DNA of 64,000 nucleotides from CAWJMN01 sp963844055 (GCA_963844055.1 CAWJMN010000001.1:2666001-2730000); one strand, 5' to 3'. Numbered from the stretch's first letter, positions 52,537 to 61,816 are shown. Numbers and translations: made by a program. The notes: a model not told the origin generated them from the sequence alone.

Positions 52537-54396
52537 ATGGCTACCCAGCAGACTTCTTCTCTTTCGGATTCTGACCTTCCACCCGAAGATAATTCCGGCG
52601 AATACGTTGTTGTCGCCCGACGCTACCGTCCCCAAAACTTTGAACAGCTCGTCGGCCAAGGCCAGGTTTCCCAAGCTTTGGGCAACGCGATCATGACCGG
52701 CCGTGTCGGTCACGCCTATCTATTTACCGGCGCTCGCGGGGTGGGCAAAACGTCCACCGCTCGCATCTTTGCCAAGGCTCTCAACTGCGTTAATGGTCCC
52801 ACGATTGCCCCCTGTGGCCAGTGCGACATCTGCCAAGGGATCGCTGCCGGCGAAGATATTGACGTGCTCGAAATCGACGGCGCCAGCAATCGCGGCATCG
52901 ATGAAATCCGCCAACTACGCCAAAATGTGAACGTCCGCCCCAGCCGTGCGCGGTTCAAGATTTACATCATCGACGAAGTGCACATGCTGACCAACCAAGC
53001 ATTCAACGCGCTTCTAAAAACCCTGGAAGAGCCGCCAGAACACGTCAAATTCATCTTCTGCACGACCGAAGCTGACAAGATTCCGATCACGGTCCTCTCA
53101 CGCTGTCAGCGATTTGACTTCGCGCCAATTGAGGCCAGTTCGATCCTGGGCCGACTGCGTGAAATCGCCACTTCCGAACAAGTTGAAATCGAAGACGAAG
53201 CCCTGCAAATCCTGGCCCGTCGCGCCAATGGCTCGATGCGCGATAGCCAATCGCTACTGGAACAACTCTTCTCGTTTGGCGGCAAAAAAATCGCGACGGC
53301 CGATGTTCACGCCATGCTGGGAACCGCCAAGACGGCGTTGCTTTCCAGCCTTGTCGAGACCATGGCCAGCCGTAACGCCGGTGCTGCGCTCGCCGAAGTA
53401 GCCGGGGCAGTGCGTGACGGTGTCGACTTGGGCCAACTTGCCGAACAACTGGTGGGTCACTTCCGCGACATCATGGCCGCCCAAGTAGGGTGCTCGGCCG
53501 AATTGCTCCTGCACAACAGCGCCTCCGATTTAGAAAAGCTCGCCGGCATCGGCCAGCAACTTGGGCTTGAAACCGTGCTGGCGATGGTGCAGATTTTGGA
53601 TCAGGCCGTCTCGCGCATGCGGCAAAGCACGCATACCAGAACCTTGCTAGAAGTGGCCATTGTTCGCATCTGCAAACTGGAAGATCTCGACCAACTTCCC
53701 CAACTGGTGGCTCAGCTCCGTGGTGGCGGCGTAAGCGGGCCTGTCGCGCCGCGAGTTTCATCTTCGGCCGCAGCACCGAGGCCCTACACGCCTCCCGCCG
53801 TCTCGGGGGGGCATTCGGGGAGCACTTCCGAAGCCGATCAAAAAAAAACGGCTGGAATAAGCCCAGGCCCTAATTCCGGCCCAGCAATGGCACCGGCTCC
53901 CACTGCCACCACAGGGAACGCCCCTAGCAGCCCCGCTGGGGCTGGCATCTCGCTAACCCCCGAAAATCTCAAGACGATTTGGGGGCAAGCTCTGGCTAGA
54001 TTAGAGGATATGACGGCCGATCATGCCCGCCAAGCCGAATCTGTAGCAATTTCCGGGCCAAATCGGCTGGTTATTCGGTTTCCCAGGCGATATACTTTTG
54101 CTAAGCAGAACTGTGATCGCCCGGATCGCCGTGCAAGGTTGGCCGAGGCGGTTTCAAGCGTGGTGGGAGCTTCCATCACGATCGATACGGAATTACTTCC
54201 CGAGGACCATCGGTCACCGGGAGGTCCGGCACAGCGGCCTGCTCCGCCTACCAACCGTCGACAGAGGTTCCGCGATGCGGAGCGACATGCCTTGGTGAAG
54301 CAGGCGATGGAGATTTTCGATGGAGAGATCCTGACTGTGCTTGAGCCCCCTCCAGGGCCTGAGCCAACAGAGGCACCTTCGCCCACCGAAGGTTAG
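52537..54396 (+). CDS. dnaX: DNA polymerase III subunits gamma/tau
   Basis: A 619-residue clamp-loader ATPase subunit. The AAA+ domain has VVARRYRPQNFEQLVGQ, Walker A GARGVGKTSTARIFAKAL, a zinc-binding module (CVNGPTIAPCGQCDIC), Walker B with YIIDEVHMLTNQAFNALL, and SRC arginine-finger region (VLSRCQRFDFAPIE). Domains III and then a Pro/Ser/Gly-rich linker follow to about residue 455, and the C-terminal tau-specific part begins near TPENLKTIWGQALARLEDM. Codons 435-438 contain nine consecutive A (53840-53848). A one-base shift in either direction stops within 8 codons, which would yield a gamma form of 440-445 residues. It follows SRP RNA and precedes recR. Confidence 0.95.
   Translation: MATQQTSSLSDSDLPPEDNSGEYVVVARRYRPQNFEQLVGQGQVSQALGNAIMTGRVGHAYLFTGARGVGKTSTARIFAKALNCVNGPTIAPCGQCDICQGIAAGEDIDVLEIDGASNRGIDEIRQLRQNVNVRPSRARFKIYIIDEVHMLTNQAFNALLKTLEEPPEHVKFIFCTTEADKIPITVLSRCQRFDFAPIEASSILGRLREIATSEQVEIEDEALQILARRANGSMRDSQSLLEQLFSFGGKKIATADVHAMLGTAKTALLSSLVETMASRNAGAALAEVAGAVRDGVDLGQLAEQLVGHFRDIMAAQVGCSAELLLHNSASDLEKLAGIGQQLGLETVLAMVQILDQAVSRMRQSTHTRTLLEVAIVRICKLEDLDQLPQLVAQLRGGGVSGPVAPRVSSSAAAPRPYTPPAVSGGHSGSTSEADQKKTAGISPGPNSGPAMAPAPTATTGNAPSSPAGAGISLTPENLKTIWGQALARLEDMTADHARQAESVAISGPNRLVIRFPRRYTFAKQNCDRPDRRARLAEAVSSVVGASITIDTELLPEDHRSPGGPAQRPAPPTNRRQRFRDAERHALVKQAMEIFDGEILTVLEPPPGPEPTEAPSPTEG
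53840..53848 (+). other. A9 slippery run inside dnaX, putative slippage site for the gamma subunit
   Basis: Nine A span CAA-AAA-AAA-A at codons 435-438. In the normal frame translation continues TAGISPGPN to full-length tau. With one A more the ribosome reads NGWNKPRP then TAA; with one A fewer it reads RLE then TAA. Both products end at about residue 440-445. In Thermus thermophilus an A9 run at the same functional place gives gamma by transcriptional slippage. No strong downstream hairpin for ribosomal frameshifting was seen. Confidence 0.6.
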
Positions 54397-54411
54397 CAGC
54401 CCGTCTTTTTG

Positions 54412-54427
54412 GCGGGACGCTTCCCGC
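54412..54427 (+). repeat. Short hairpin between dnaX and recR
   Basis: GCGGGA and TCCCGC pair around CGCT, just after the dnaX stop. A T5 run precedes it rather than following it, so it is not a standard terminator on this strand. Confidence 0.3.
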
Positions 54428-54509
54428 AGGTTGCTGAAGGAACCACTCAGGTGAATGCTCACGGACTTCGAAGGTCTTGGCGGGTGGATTTCCTGACAGA
54501 ACAAGACTG

Positions 54510-55109
54510 ATGGCTCAAATCACGGAATCGGTTGTTAAGGTCATCGACGAATTTGCCAAACTCCCTGGCATTGGTCGAAAAAGCGCTGAGCGACTTGCGT
54601 ACCACATACTGCGGGTGCACAAGAACGAAGCTCTGGCCTTGGCAGATGCGATTCGTGCGGTGCGAGAGAACGTTCGCTATTGCAGCCAATGCTACAACTT
54701 GGCAGAAGGTGAACTTTGTGCAATCTGCATGGATCCTAAACGGGATGCAACACAGATTTGCATTGTTGAGCAGCCGCGAGATTTGATGGCGCTGGAACAG
54801 TCGGGGGTATACCGTGGGGTTTACCACGTTCTGCTGGGAAGGATTGCTCCGCTGGATGGTGTTGGCCCTGACCAACTAACGATTGATTCGCTGGTCGACC
54901 GAGTTCGATCCGGCGTGATTCGTGAGGTGATCATGGCAACCAATCCAACCGTCGAAGGGGATGGAACAGCGCTCTACATCACGAATTTGCTGGCTGGTCT
55001 TCCGATTGAGGTCACTCGGCTGGCACGTGGCATCACCACGGGCAGCATTTTGGAATACACGAACAAAGAGATTTTGGCCGACGCCATGTCGGGGCGACAA
55101 AAGTTTTAG
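54510..55109 (+). CDS. recR: Recombination mediator RecR
   Basis: About 199 residues from the ATG used; the frame opens 11 codons earlier. It has the RecR layout: N-terminal helix-hairpin-helix (DEFAKLPGIGRKSAERLAYH), a four-cysteine zinc finger (YCSQCYNLAEGELCAICMD) and a Toprim domain (ICIVEQPRDLMALEQSG, EVIMATNPTVEGDGTALYI), ending with the Walker B-like LARGITTGSILEYTNKEIL. RecR acts with RecF or RecO to load RecA at gaps. In many bacteria ybaB sits between dnaX and recR; here it is absent from the 113-base gap. Confidence 0.95.
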   Translation: MAQITESVVKVIDEFAKLPGIGRKSAERLAYHILRVHKNEALALADAIRAVRENVRYCSQCYNLAEGELCAICMDPKRDATQICIVEQPRDLMALEQSGVYRGVYHVLLGRIAPLDGVGPDQLTIDSLVDRVRSGVIREVIMATNPTVEGDGTALYITNLLAGLPIEVTRLARGITTGSILEYTNKEILADAMSGRQKF

Positions 55110-55332
55110 ACTGCTGACGGTCGTTCGCCTAGTTTTTTTCGGTAGCCGATTGGCGGCAAGTACGACGGTCTGTTTGTACTGGTTATGCAGGTTATTTCGC
55201 AGGGCCAATCGGCCTTTTGCAAGGTAGGTTTAGTGAGGCCATTGGCAACAGTGGCTCTCTGTCCATCCAATGAGTTTTAACGAAGATCTCTTGTCGGTTC
55301 CCTTGGTTTCTCTTTTGTGGATTTAGGTAGAC

Positions 55333-56823
55333 ATGCGTCTTTCATTTGGACTTGAAGCGCGGCAGGTCCAGGTACAGAAACTGGCCCCCCGGATGATCCA
55401 GTCCATGGAGATCCTGCAGCTACCGCTCCAGGAACTTCAAGAACGGATTGAACAAGAACTGGCCGAGAATCCTGTACTTGAACTGCAAGATCGCGATCCC
55501 TCCTTGCCCGACGAATCCTCGGAGCAAGATGAGCACGAGCCACGCACCCGGGATGTCGATGAAAAAGAGATCGTCGTTGACGAGGCTCACAATAACGCTG
55601 ACGATTTTGAGCGACTACTCAATCTCGATCGCGAGCTTCCTGACTATTTCGATGAATCATCGCGGCGATCTTCCAATCGTGTGGATGAAGACTCCGATCG
55701 CGCCCACGATACGATTTCCAATGTTGCGCAGCGTCCTGAATCACTGCAAGATTATTTGATGCACCAACTGGGAGAGATGGAAGTCGCTCCGGAATTGTTG
55801 GCGATGGCCGAACGTGTCATTTCGACACTCGACCCCAAAGATGGCGGCTACTTCCGTAGCACGCTAAGAGACTTACTTCCGCCCGATGCGGGTGCCGATC
55901 AATTAAAGCTTGCCGAAGAAGCGCTCTTCCTTGTCCAAAGCCTAGATCCACCCGGCATTGCTGCTCGCGACCTGCGCGAATGCTTGCTACGTCAATTGAC
56001 GCCTGACATGCTCTTTTACGAAGAGATGAAGACGCTGATTGCATCGCACTTGGAAGACTTGCGCGACAATCGCCTGCCCCTCATTCAAAAACAAACCGGC
56101 TTTAGCCTGGAAACCATTCGCGAAACCGTCAAGGAATTACGACTGCTCAACCCCAGGCCCGCCGCGAATTTTTCCGAAGTCCATGTTCCCACGGTAACAC
56201 CCGATGTGGCTGTCGAGCGCGGCGAAGATGGCTTGTACAAAGTCATTGTCGATGATTCGCGCACACCAAGCTTGTATATCAGCAAGCACTATCGTGAACG
56301 ACTCGCCAGCGGTACTGCAACGGCCGAAGAAAAGGAATACATCAAGCGCAAAGTGGTTGCTGCCCAGTGGCTGATTGAGTCGATCGAACAACGCCGCAGC
56401 ACTCTGACCAAAGTTGCGCAGGCAATCGTCGATCACCAGACGAAGTTCCTTGATGATGGTCCTGAATTTATTGAACCACTCAAGATGCAGCAGATCGCCG
56501 ACAAGGTTGGCGTCCACGTGACCACGGTTAGCCGGGCGGTTGATGATAAGTACATTCAAACGCCCCGGGGAATTTTCCCGCTGAAACGTTTCTTTGTCGG
56601 TGGCACTCGCACGGAAGAGGGTGACGATGTCGCCTGGGATATCATCCGTATTCGCCTGCAAGAAGTGGTCGACAAAGAGAACAAGTCCAGCCCTCTCAGC
56701 GATGACGACCTCGTCGAAGAACTGAAGAAGATCGGCCTGAACGTCGCCCGTCGCACGATTACCAAGTACCGACAAAAGATGGGCATCCCCAGTTCTCGCC
56801 AACGCCGCGACTGGGGCAAATAG
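55333..56823 (+). CDS. rpoN: RNA polymerase sigma-54 factor
   Basis: A 496-residue RpoN. Region I at the N-terminus is the Gln/Leu-rich activator-binding part (RMIQSMEILQLPLQELQE). Residues about 55-115 are a highly acidic linker. The core-binding region follows, and the C-terminal part carries the DNA-binding segment (KMQQIADKVGVHVTTVSRAV) and the RpoN box VARRTITKYRQKMGIPSSRQ. It recognises -24/-12 promoters such as the candidate at 26626. Spacing of 222 bases to recR suggests its own promoter. The AGGT ribosome site lies 6 bases upstream. Activators must carry a working GAFTGA loop; the NtrC-like protein of this window does not. Confidence 0.95.
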   Translation: MRLSFGLEARQVQVQKLAPRMIQSMEILQLPLQELQERIEQELAENPVLELQDRDPSLPDESSEQDEHEPRTRDVDEKEIVVDEAHNNADDFERLLNLDRELPDYFDESSRRSSNRVDEDSDRAHDTISNVAQRPESLQDYLMHQLGEMEVAPELLAMAERVISTLDPKDGGYFRSTLRDLLPPDAGADQLKLAEEALFLVQSLDPPGIAARDLRECLLRQLTPDMLFYEEMKTLIASHLEDLRDNRLPLIQKQTGFSLETIRETVKELRLLNPRPAANFSEVHVPTVTPDVAVERGEDGLYKVIVDDSRTPSLYISKHYRERLASGTATAEEKEYIKRKVVAAQWLIESIEQRRSTLTKVAQAIVDHQTKFLDDGPEFIEPLKMQQIADKVGVHVTTVSRAVDDKYIQTPRGIFPLKRFFVGGTRTEEGDDVAWDIIRIRLQEVVDKENKSSPLSDDDLVEELKKIGLNVARRTITKYRQKMGIPSSRQRRDWGK

Positions 56824-56850
56824 CTTGCTCCCGCTTTTCCAAAGGACTCG

Positions 56851-56881
56851 TTCCTTACAAAGGAGACTGCTTTGTAAGGAA
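56851..56881 (+). repeat. 12-bp perfect hairpin after rpoN
   Basis: TTCCTTACAAAG pairs perfectly with CTTTGTAAGGAA around a 7-base loop, 28 bases after the rpoN stop and just before a true terminator. A second hairpin of this size beside a terminator is unusual and may stabilise the transcript end. Confidence 0.6.
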
Positions 56882-56891
56882 GCCCCTGCTT

Positions 56892-56917
56892 CCCGCGCTG
56901 ACGCGGGTTCTTTTTTT
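56892..56917 (+). terminator. Rho-independent terminator after rpoN
   Basis: CCCGCG-CTGA-CGCGGG is a strong 6-bp GC stem followed by a T-rich run (TTCTTTTTTT). It ends the rpoN transcript. Confidence 0.85.
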
Positions 56918-56977
56918 CGCTAAAATCAGGCTTCGTCTTAGATCCGTTTAATTCGCCGCCTTGTGAAGGCCCTTGGC

Positions 56978-57859
56978 ATGCTTGCAATTCCTGCTGGATT
57001 TGAACACATCACCCGTCAGCAAGAGCCCCTGGCTCCTTACACGTGGTTCCGCCTCGGCGGAGCAGCGGCTCTGTTTGCAGAGCCGACATCCGTCAAGGAA
57101 CTAACCGCTCTTGTCAAAGCCTGCGCTGCCAACAAGATTCCCGTCAAGATTTTGGGGGAAGGCTCCAACGTCCTGGTGCGAGACGAGGGGTTTAACGGCC
57201 TTGTCATTCGACTCACGTCGGCAGAATTCGGCAAAGTGAGCACTAGCGGAAATCGAATCATTTGCGGTGGCGGAGCCAAGTTAGGGCACGTCATCTCGGC
57301 CAGCGTTCGTGAAGGGCTGGCCGGGCTGGAAGAACTCGTTGGCATTCCTGGTACCATCGGCGGCGCACTGCGAACCAATGCTGCAACGCACGGCGGTGAT
57401 ATTGGCCAACATGTAGTCTCGGCCACCGTTCTGACCCGTTCGGGCGAAGTGCAAACCAAAACGCAAGCAGAGCTCCGCTTTGGCTATCGCGATAGCAGCC
57501 TCGACGAATTGGTAATTCTTGAAGCTGTCTTAGAACTTGACCCAGGCAACGCCGCCAGCCTCACCAAGCAGATGCAGCAAGCCTGGATTTTGAAGCGTGC
57601 ATCCGAACCCTCGGGCGAGCAGGGGATGGGCTCCATCTTTAAGAGCCCCGCAGGATTTAGCGCGAAGACACTCATCGAAGAGTGCGAGTTAAAAGGGATG
57701 CGGCAAGGGGACGCCGAGATCAGCCAGAAGCATGCCAACTTCATCGTCACAGGCCCCAAAGCCAAAAGCCGTGATGTGCTGATGCTGATTGATGCCGTTC
57801 GTAAAACCGTCGCTGAACGCACTTCGGTCATCCTCGAGACCGCCATCGAAGTCTGGTAG
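56978..57859 (+). CDS. murB: UDP-N-acetylenolpyruvoylglucosamine reductase
   Basis: About 293 residues from the ATG used, which has AAGG 8 bases upstream; a GTG 15 bases earlier is in frame. It reduces the enolpyruvyl group to give UDP-MurNAc in peptidoglycan synthesis. The FAD-binding part shows PYTWFRLGGAAALFAEP, PVKILGEGSNVLVRDEGF and VGIPGTIGGALRTNAATHGG. The catalytic Ser is in GMGSIFKSPAG and the last catalytic Glu in VILETAIEVW. It is followed by an FtsQ-like gene, so a piece of the cell-wall/division cluster is kept. Confidence 0.95.
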   Translation: MLAIPAGFEHITRQQEPLAPYTWFRLGGAAALFAEPTSVKELTALVKACAANKIPVKILGEGSNVLVRDEGFNGLVIRLTSAEFGKVSTSGNRIICGGGAKLGHVISASVREGLAGLEELVGIPGTIGGALRTNAATHGGDIGQHVVSATVLTRSGEVQTKTQAELRFGYRDSSLDELVILEAVLELDPGNAASLTKQMQQAWILKRASEPSGEQGMGSIFKSPAGFSAKTLIEECELKGMRQGDAEISQKHANFIVTGPKAKSRDVLMLIDAVRKTVAERTSVILETAIEVW

Positions 57860-58243
57860 CTCGTTACTTGCCAACCTAGACAAGCAAGTATTAACGGTTT
57901 ATTTTTGCAATCCGCTAGGCGCATAGGCGGCCTGGCAATTTGCCAAGGCCCTTAAAACGAGGTGGCCGATTTAGTCGAGACTTCGTCCACCCAGGGCATT
58001 CGGGCCGGTTTGGAGCGATTTTAGAGCCCTAGGTGGGCTTTCTAAGCCGTCCGTTGTTCTTTCTGACGCAGATCCCCCGGCCAGAACTGGGCTCAGCACG
58101 GCCAGGTGGGCAAAATGAGGCATGCCGGCCAAATAGGACGGATTTCGGCAAACTGTTTTCGGCATTGGTGAAACGGAGTGAATTTGCCAAAATCGCAGCA
58201 AGCCAGCTCTTACCAATTAGCACGCCCCTATTGCAGTTTCATC
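57860..58243 (+). other. Gene-poor gap between murB and the FtsQ-like gene
   Basis: In these 384 bases the only structure seen is an imperfect inverted repeat at 57929-57950 (GGCCTGGCAA / TTGCCAAGGCC, one bulged base) and a small AGCCC/GGGCT hairpin near 58030. No gene or clear promoter was recognised. The FtsQ-like frame opens with a GTG at 58178 and an ATG at 58244. Confidence 0.5.
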
Positions 58244-59212
58244 ATGGGAAAACAGCCACCAAAGAAACCGACGCTCTTTTCATCGTTCCTATCCAGCGCG
58301 ATGGCCGGTCGCTGGTTGAACGCGAAGGGAAGGGGAGTCATTGTGGCTGTCACTTCTGTCCTGCTTCTGCTTGGTGGTTTTCAGTACGCGTGGCATCGCT
58401 GGGGGAAGCGTGGCGTTATTGGTCGTGCGCATGTCATCACTCCTGCCGACATCAAAACCACGCCTCAGCCCGAGTGGCTTCATGCCGAAGTCAAAGACGA
58501 GATTCTGCGTGATGTGAATATCACCGGCAGCTCCATCCTTGATACAGAACTTACTAAACGGATTCATGCTGCCTTTGCCAGCCATCGCTGGATTGCAAAG
58601 GTGAACTCGGTCAAGAAGAGCTACCCAGCCAAGGTCGAAGTGGACTTGGTCTATCGCAAACCCGTCGCCGTCGTCGAAGTTCAAAAGTCCGATGGCAAAC
58701 CTGGGCTGGTCTTCATCGATGCTGATAGTGCGCTACTCTCGCACGCGGATTTAGCGCCGGGGCACTTGTCTGAAAAACAAGCCGACACACTTGGTGCAGG
58801 TTTGGCCTCAGGATACTTACGGATTACAGGGGGCAAGCTATCTGCAGCCGGCAAAATGTACGGCCACAGCTGGGAAAACCCTGCGATTTCCGGTGCGGCA
58901 CAAATTGCTGCGGCCTGGCAGGATCAATGGAAGGCAACCGGGCTATTCCGAATTGCGATCACGGAAGATACGAATGCCAATGTCGTTTACGAGTTGCTCA
59001 CCAAAGACAATCAAAAGATCATTTGGGGACATGCACCAGGCCTAGAGATTGCCGGCGAACCACCCCCCGCAGAGAAGATCCAGCAAATCCTCGCAGCGAT
59101 CAAGAAGCAAGGCTCGCTTTCAAGCGCCCTCAGCAAAGAATCGATCGGCGACTTCCGCCCAGCGAAGCAAGTGCGCACCGCCAAACAGAAGGGCGACGTT
59201 AAAAGCCGTTAA
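58244..59212 (+). CDS. FtsQ/DivIB-like protein with POTRA domain
   Basis: About 322 residues from the ATG used; a GTG 66 bases earlier is in frame, and neither has a clear ribosome site. A membrane helix (RGVIVAVTSVLLLLGGFQYA, about residues 30-50) follows a short cytosolic tail. The POTRA fold begins near DVNITGSSILDTELTKRIHA and ends with KSYPAKVEVDLVYRKPVAVV, as in FtsQ/DivIB. A conserved beta domain follows (GKPGLVFIDADSALLS). Its position right after murB matches the murB-ftsQ order of division clusters. Planctomycetes generally lack FtsZ, so its role is uncertain. Confidence 0.72.
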   Translation: MGKQPPKKPTLFSSFLSSAMAGRWLNAKGRGVIVAVTSVLLLLGGFQYAWHRWGKRGVIGRAHVITPADIKTTPQPEWLHAEVKDEILRDVNITGSSILDTELTKRIHAAFASHRWIAKVNSVKKSYPAKVEVDLVYRKPVAVVEVQKSDGKPGLVFIDADSALLSHADLAPGHLSEKQADTLGAGLASGYLRITGGKLSAAGKMYGHSWENPAISGAAQIAAAWQDQWKATGLFRIAITEDTNANVVYELLTKDNQKIIWGHAPGLEIAGEPPPAEKIQQILAAIKKQGSLSSALSKESIGDFRPAKQVRTAKQKGDVKSR

Positions 59213-59239
59213 GTAGATTGAGTGAAAGCAAAAGGCCAA

Positions 59240-59461
59240 CTACGCGCCGTGCTGTTCGGCAACACTGCCTTCGCTTAACTCTGGCGACTGGGGCTCTTTA
59301 TTTGCTTCCGAGGCCAGGTGCAATTCTTCTCGCACCACTGCCAACTCAGCGGGAGCTTCGATACCAACACGCACACCACCACCGGTGATGCGCACGATCG
59401 TGACGGAGATGTTTTCTCCGATCAGGATCTTTTCGCCAACCTTTCGGCTCAAGACCAACAT
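59240..59461 (-). CDS. csrA: Carbon storage regulator CsrA
   Basis: A 73-residue RNA-binding regulator. MLVLSRKVGEKILIGENISV and GGVRVGIEAPAELAVVREEL are the full CsrA beta-sheet signatures, including the Arg44-type residue needed for RNA binding (VVREEL). The last 15 residues (KEPQSPELSEGSVAEQHGA) are an extra tail of unknown use. CsrA binds GGA hairpins in leaders of mRNAs and represses or stabilises them; glycogen genes are classic targets. Here it lies downstream of glgA-galT-GH57 on the same strand, 187 bases after the GH57 stop. Confidence 0.97.
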   Translation of the reverse strand: MLVLSRKVGEKILIGENISVTIVRITGGGVRVGIEAPAELAVVREELHLASEANKEPQSPELSEGSVAEQHGA

Positions 59462-59582
59462 GAGTGCATTCCTTCGCTAGAAAATATCCGTTGACCACAA
59501 TCCTTACCTAGGCGTTGTATCACGAACATTCTGAATGCTATCACAGGCCTCTTGCGGTCGCAACAGTCTGCCACCACAAGCC

Positions 59583-59607
59583 CTGGGGTGCCGGTGAGCA
59601 ACCCCAG
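59583..59607 (-). repeat. 7-bp inverted repeat between the GH57 gene and csrA
   Basis: CTGGGGT and ACCCCAG can pair around an 11-base loop. On the minus strand it follows the GH57 stop by about 40 bases, but no U-run follows. It may end the glucan transcript or belong to the csrA leader. Confidence 0.35.
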
Positions 59608-59648
59608 CCACAAAACACCCCAAACAACCCATCTTCACCACTTCGCCT

Positions 59649-61816
59649 TTAGCTAACCGCCTCGGCCGCTTGAGGCTGCATCCGCTGTTCGGCTAAAAGC
59701 GTGCTGGCGTTGAGCGTCATCGTGACCGACCAGCGTCCACTGGCGTCGCCGCGAACGATCCAGTGGGGCTGTACCGAAACGGATTGGTGCACTAGCTCAA
59801 AGCCCCCCTCGGATTGACTGACGGTCTCAATCGGGAAGGTCCAGACATCACTAGGGCGGTTCATTGAAAGCTGAACATCGATCCCCAGCCATTCATCGAC
59901 AAGGCCAAGTCCCGACACGCCGTATAGATCGAGCTTGGACCCCAATTGTCCCAGCTGACGCCCGCCCAAATCGTGGAAGTAGCGATCACTCGCGCCCGAG
60001 GGAAGCCCCGCAAAGTTGAACTCCACTCCGAAGTTGAACGCTACATCCGGCGGCAGATTCTCTAGCAAGTAGACGATCTCCAGCGACGAACTGCGTGTGA
60101 CAAGTGTCACACCTTTCGTAACTTTGATGTCGTGTCCCAGCACATGCCCTGGCCGACTCAATTGCACTTGAACACGGTCCGCAGCGCGACGAATCTTGGC
60201 TTCGTAGATTCCAGAGACAAAGCCACCGACCTCGGTCGCCTCGTTCATACGTACTTGTTCCAGCGTGGGGCGGCCTTCATAGAAGTGATCCACCAACGAC
60301 TTGCGTGGATGACTATCGTATTGCAGACAATTCTCTAGCCCCGGCTGCTTGAAGACCACCTTGTTGCTAATGCTGGCAACGTTTGTCTTGCCTTGATTAG
60401 CGCCGGCGATGATTTTCTCGTGATAGGCTTCAGGACGGCGTGTAAATGTCGCGCCCAGGTTATGACAAATCGTGCGAACATCCAGTTCGTACAAGTGGCC
60501 ACCTTGCGCAGGAGCCAACAGGGCGATAAGCCGATCATTAGCCAGCCGCACTTCTTGCCGCAAGTCAAAGTTGTAGTCTTCAACCGTTGCTTCCACCCAG
60601 CCACCGCTCTTACCGGCGGCTTCATCCAGCAGGTTTTCGCAGGCAATAATTTGATTGAAGATGGCATTGCGCAAGTGCGGCAAGTAAATGCCACCAAAGG
60701 CGCCGTGCCAATAAGGGCAATTGCATTGTGCGCGGTAAAGTGCTTGCCGTGCATAGTCCATTTTCTCGCCGGTAAGGCCGGAAGCCTCCGCTTCGACAAG
60801 ACGCTTGCTGGCCATCATCATGCGGGAGTACATCTCATTGGTTTCCACGTACTTCACCTTGAAGTTACGCCAGAAACCACCTCGCACAAAGCGCTTGACT
60901 TGCGGCCATCGTGGGTCATCTTGTGATTCTTGCACCACACGGTGGTAAGACAATTGCTGATCAACGGGAAGCACCACTCCGTCATTTCTCGGTAGCTACC
61001 ATCGGGCAGATAGACCTTCCCTTGGGGCGGCACGTTTTCGAGCGCCTCAATCATCGTGGTCGTATGCAACCATTGCTGATTGGCTGTTAATGCATCAAAG
61101 AAGCGACGCAGCCAGCCATCTTCATAGACGTGCTTCTTCGTATCAGGCCATGTGCCAAACTTTTCGCCGTCATCACCAAACACGACAATCGCGTTTGCCT
61201 GCTTTTCCGCAATACCACGCAAGTAATCAATCGTCTGGCCGATATCGCCAAACGGAATGAAATACCGCATCGGCTCACTACCAGGGAAGATGGACAAAAC
61301 CTTGCCGTTATCTTCGGTGATATAGTGCCCGTGCAATTCGTCTTCGCTCAGGCCGGCATTCTTGAAGTGGAAATCATCCAGCAACGTGTACTTCATACCG
61401 GCCGTGGCTAGGTCGGCCGTGAGGGACTGTTCCCAAACACGTTCGGGCATCCACATCCCCTGAACTTGTGCTCCCAATCGCTTTTCCAGCCAAGCGGTAT
61501 AGGTCTCGATTTGCCCGATTCGATCGCGTGAAGGAATCATGGTAAGGATCGGTTCATAGAACGGACCTCCCACGATCTCAATTCGTCCCGCCGAAACCAG
61601 CCGAGCCAAGCGATCGAGATACTCACCATGCCGTTGGTCGAGCCATTCCATCAACGGACCGCTGGTGTGGAGCGACATCCGCAAGGAAGGATACTCTTCA
61701 AAGACATTCAAAAACGGCAAGTAACTGTCTTGATAGGCCTGTTCAAAGACACCATCAAAATTACCAACCGGCTGATGGTTGTGAAGTACGAGGCAGAGGC
61801 GAAGGGGGTGGATCAT
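59649..61816 (-). pseudogene. GH57 alpha-amylase/4-alpha-glucanotransferase, frame broken by a one-base deletion
   Basis: Two overlapping frames together make a GH57 enzyme of about 722 residues. The first holds the catalytic part: LCLVLHNHQPVGNFD at the N-terminus, MWMPERVWE with the probable nucleophile Glu, LLDDFHFKNAG and VVFGDDGEKFGTW with the acid Asp. After YREMTEW it should continue VLPVDQQLSYHRVVQES, in the next frame. One G is lost in the pair at 60974-60975 (minus strand). The second frame holds the DUF1925/DUF1926-type C-terminal domains. The start chosen is the ATG; a TTG 6 bases earlier is open. It would remodel alpha-1,4-glucans with glgA and galT. Confidence 0.88.

Noticed and set aside
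55270..55326. An 18-codon frame just before rpoN, possible leader peptide
   Set aside because: No ribosome site and no regulatory codons or hairpin were seen. Too short to support.
60854..60977. The second half of the GH57 gene as an independent protein starting at a GTG
   Set aside because: It begins in the middle of a conserved domain and the missing residues are exactly in the other frame, so a frameshift is simpler.
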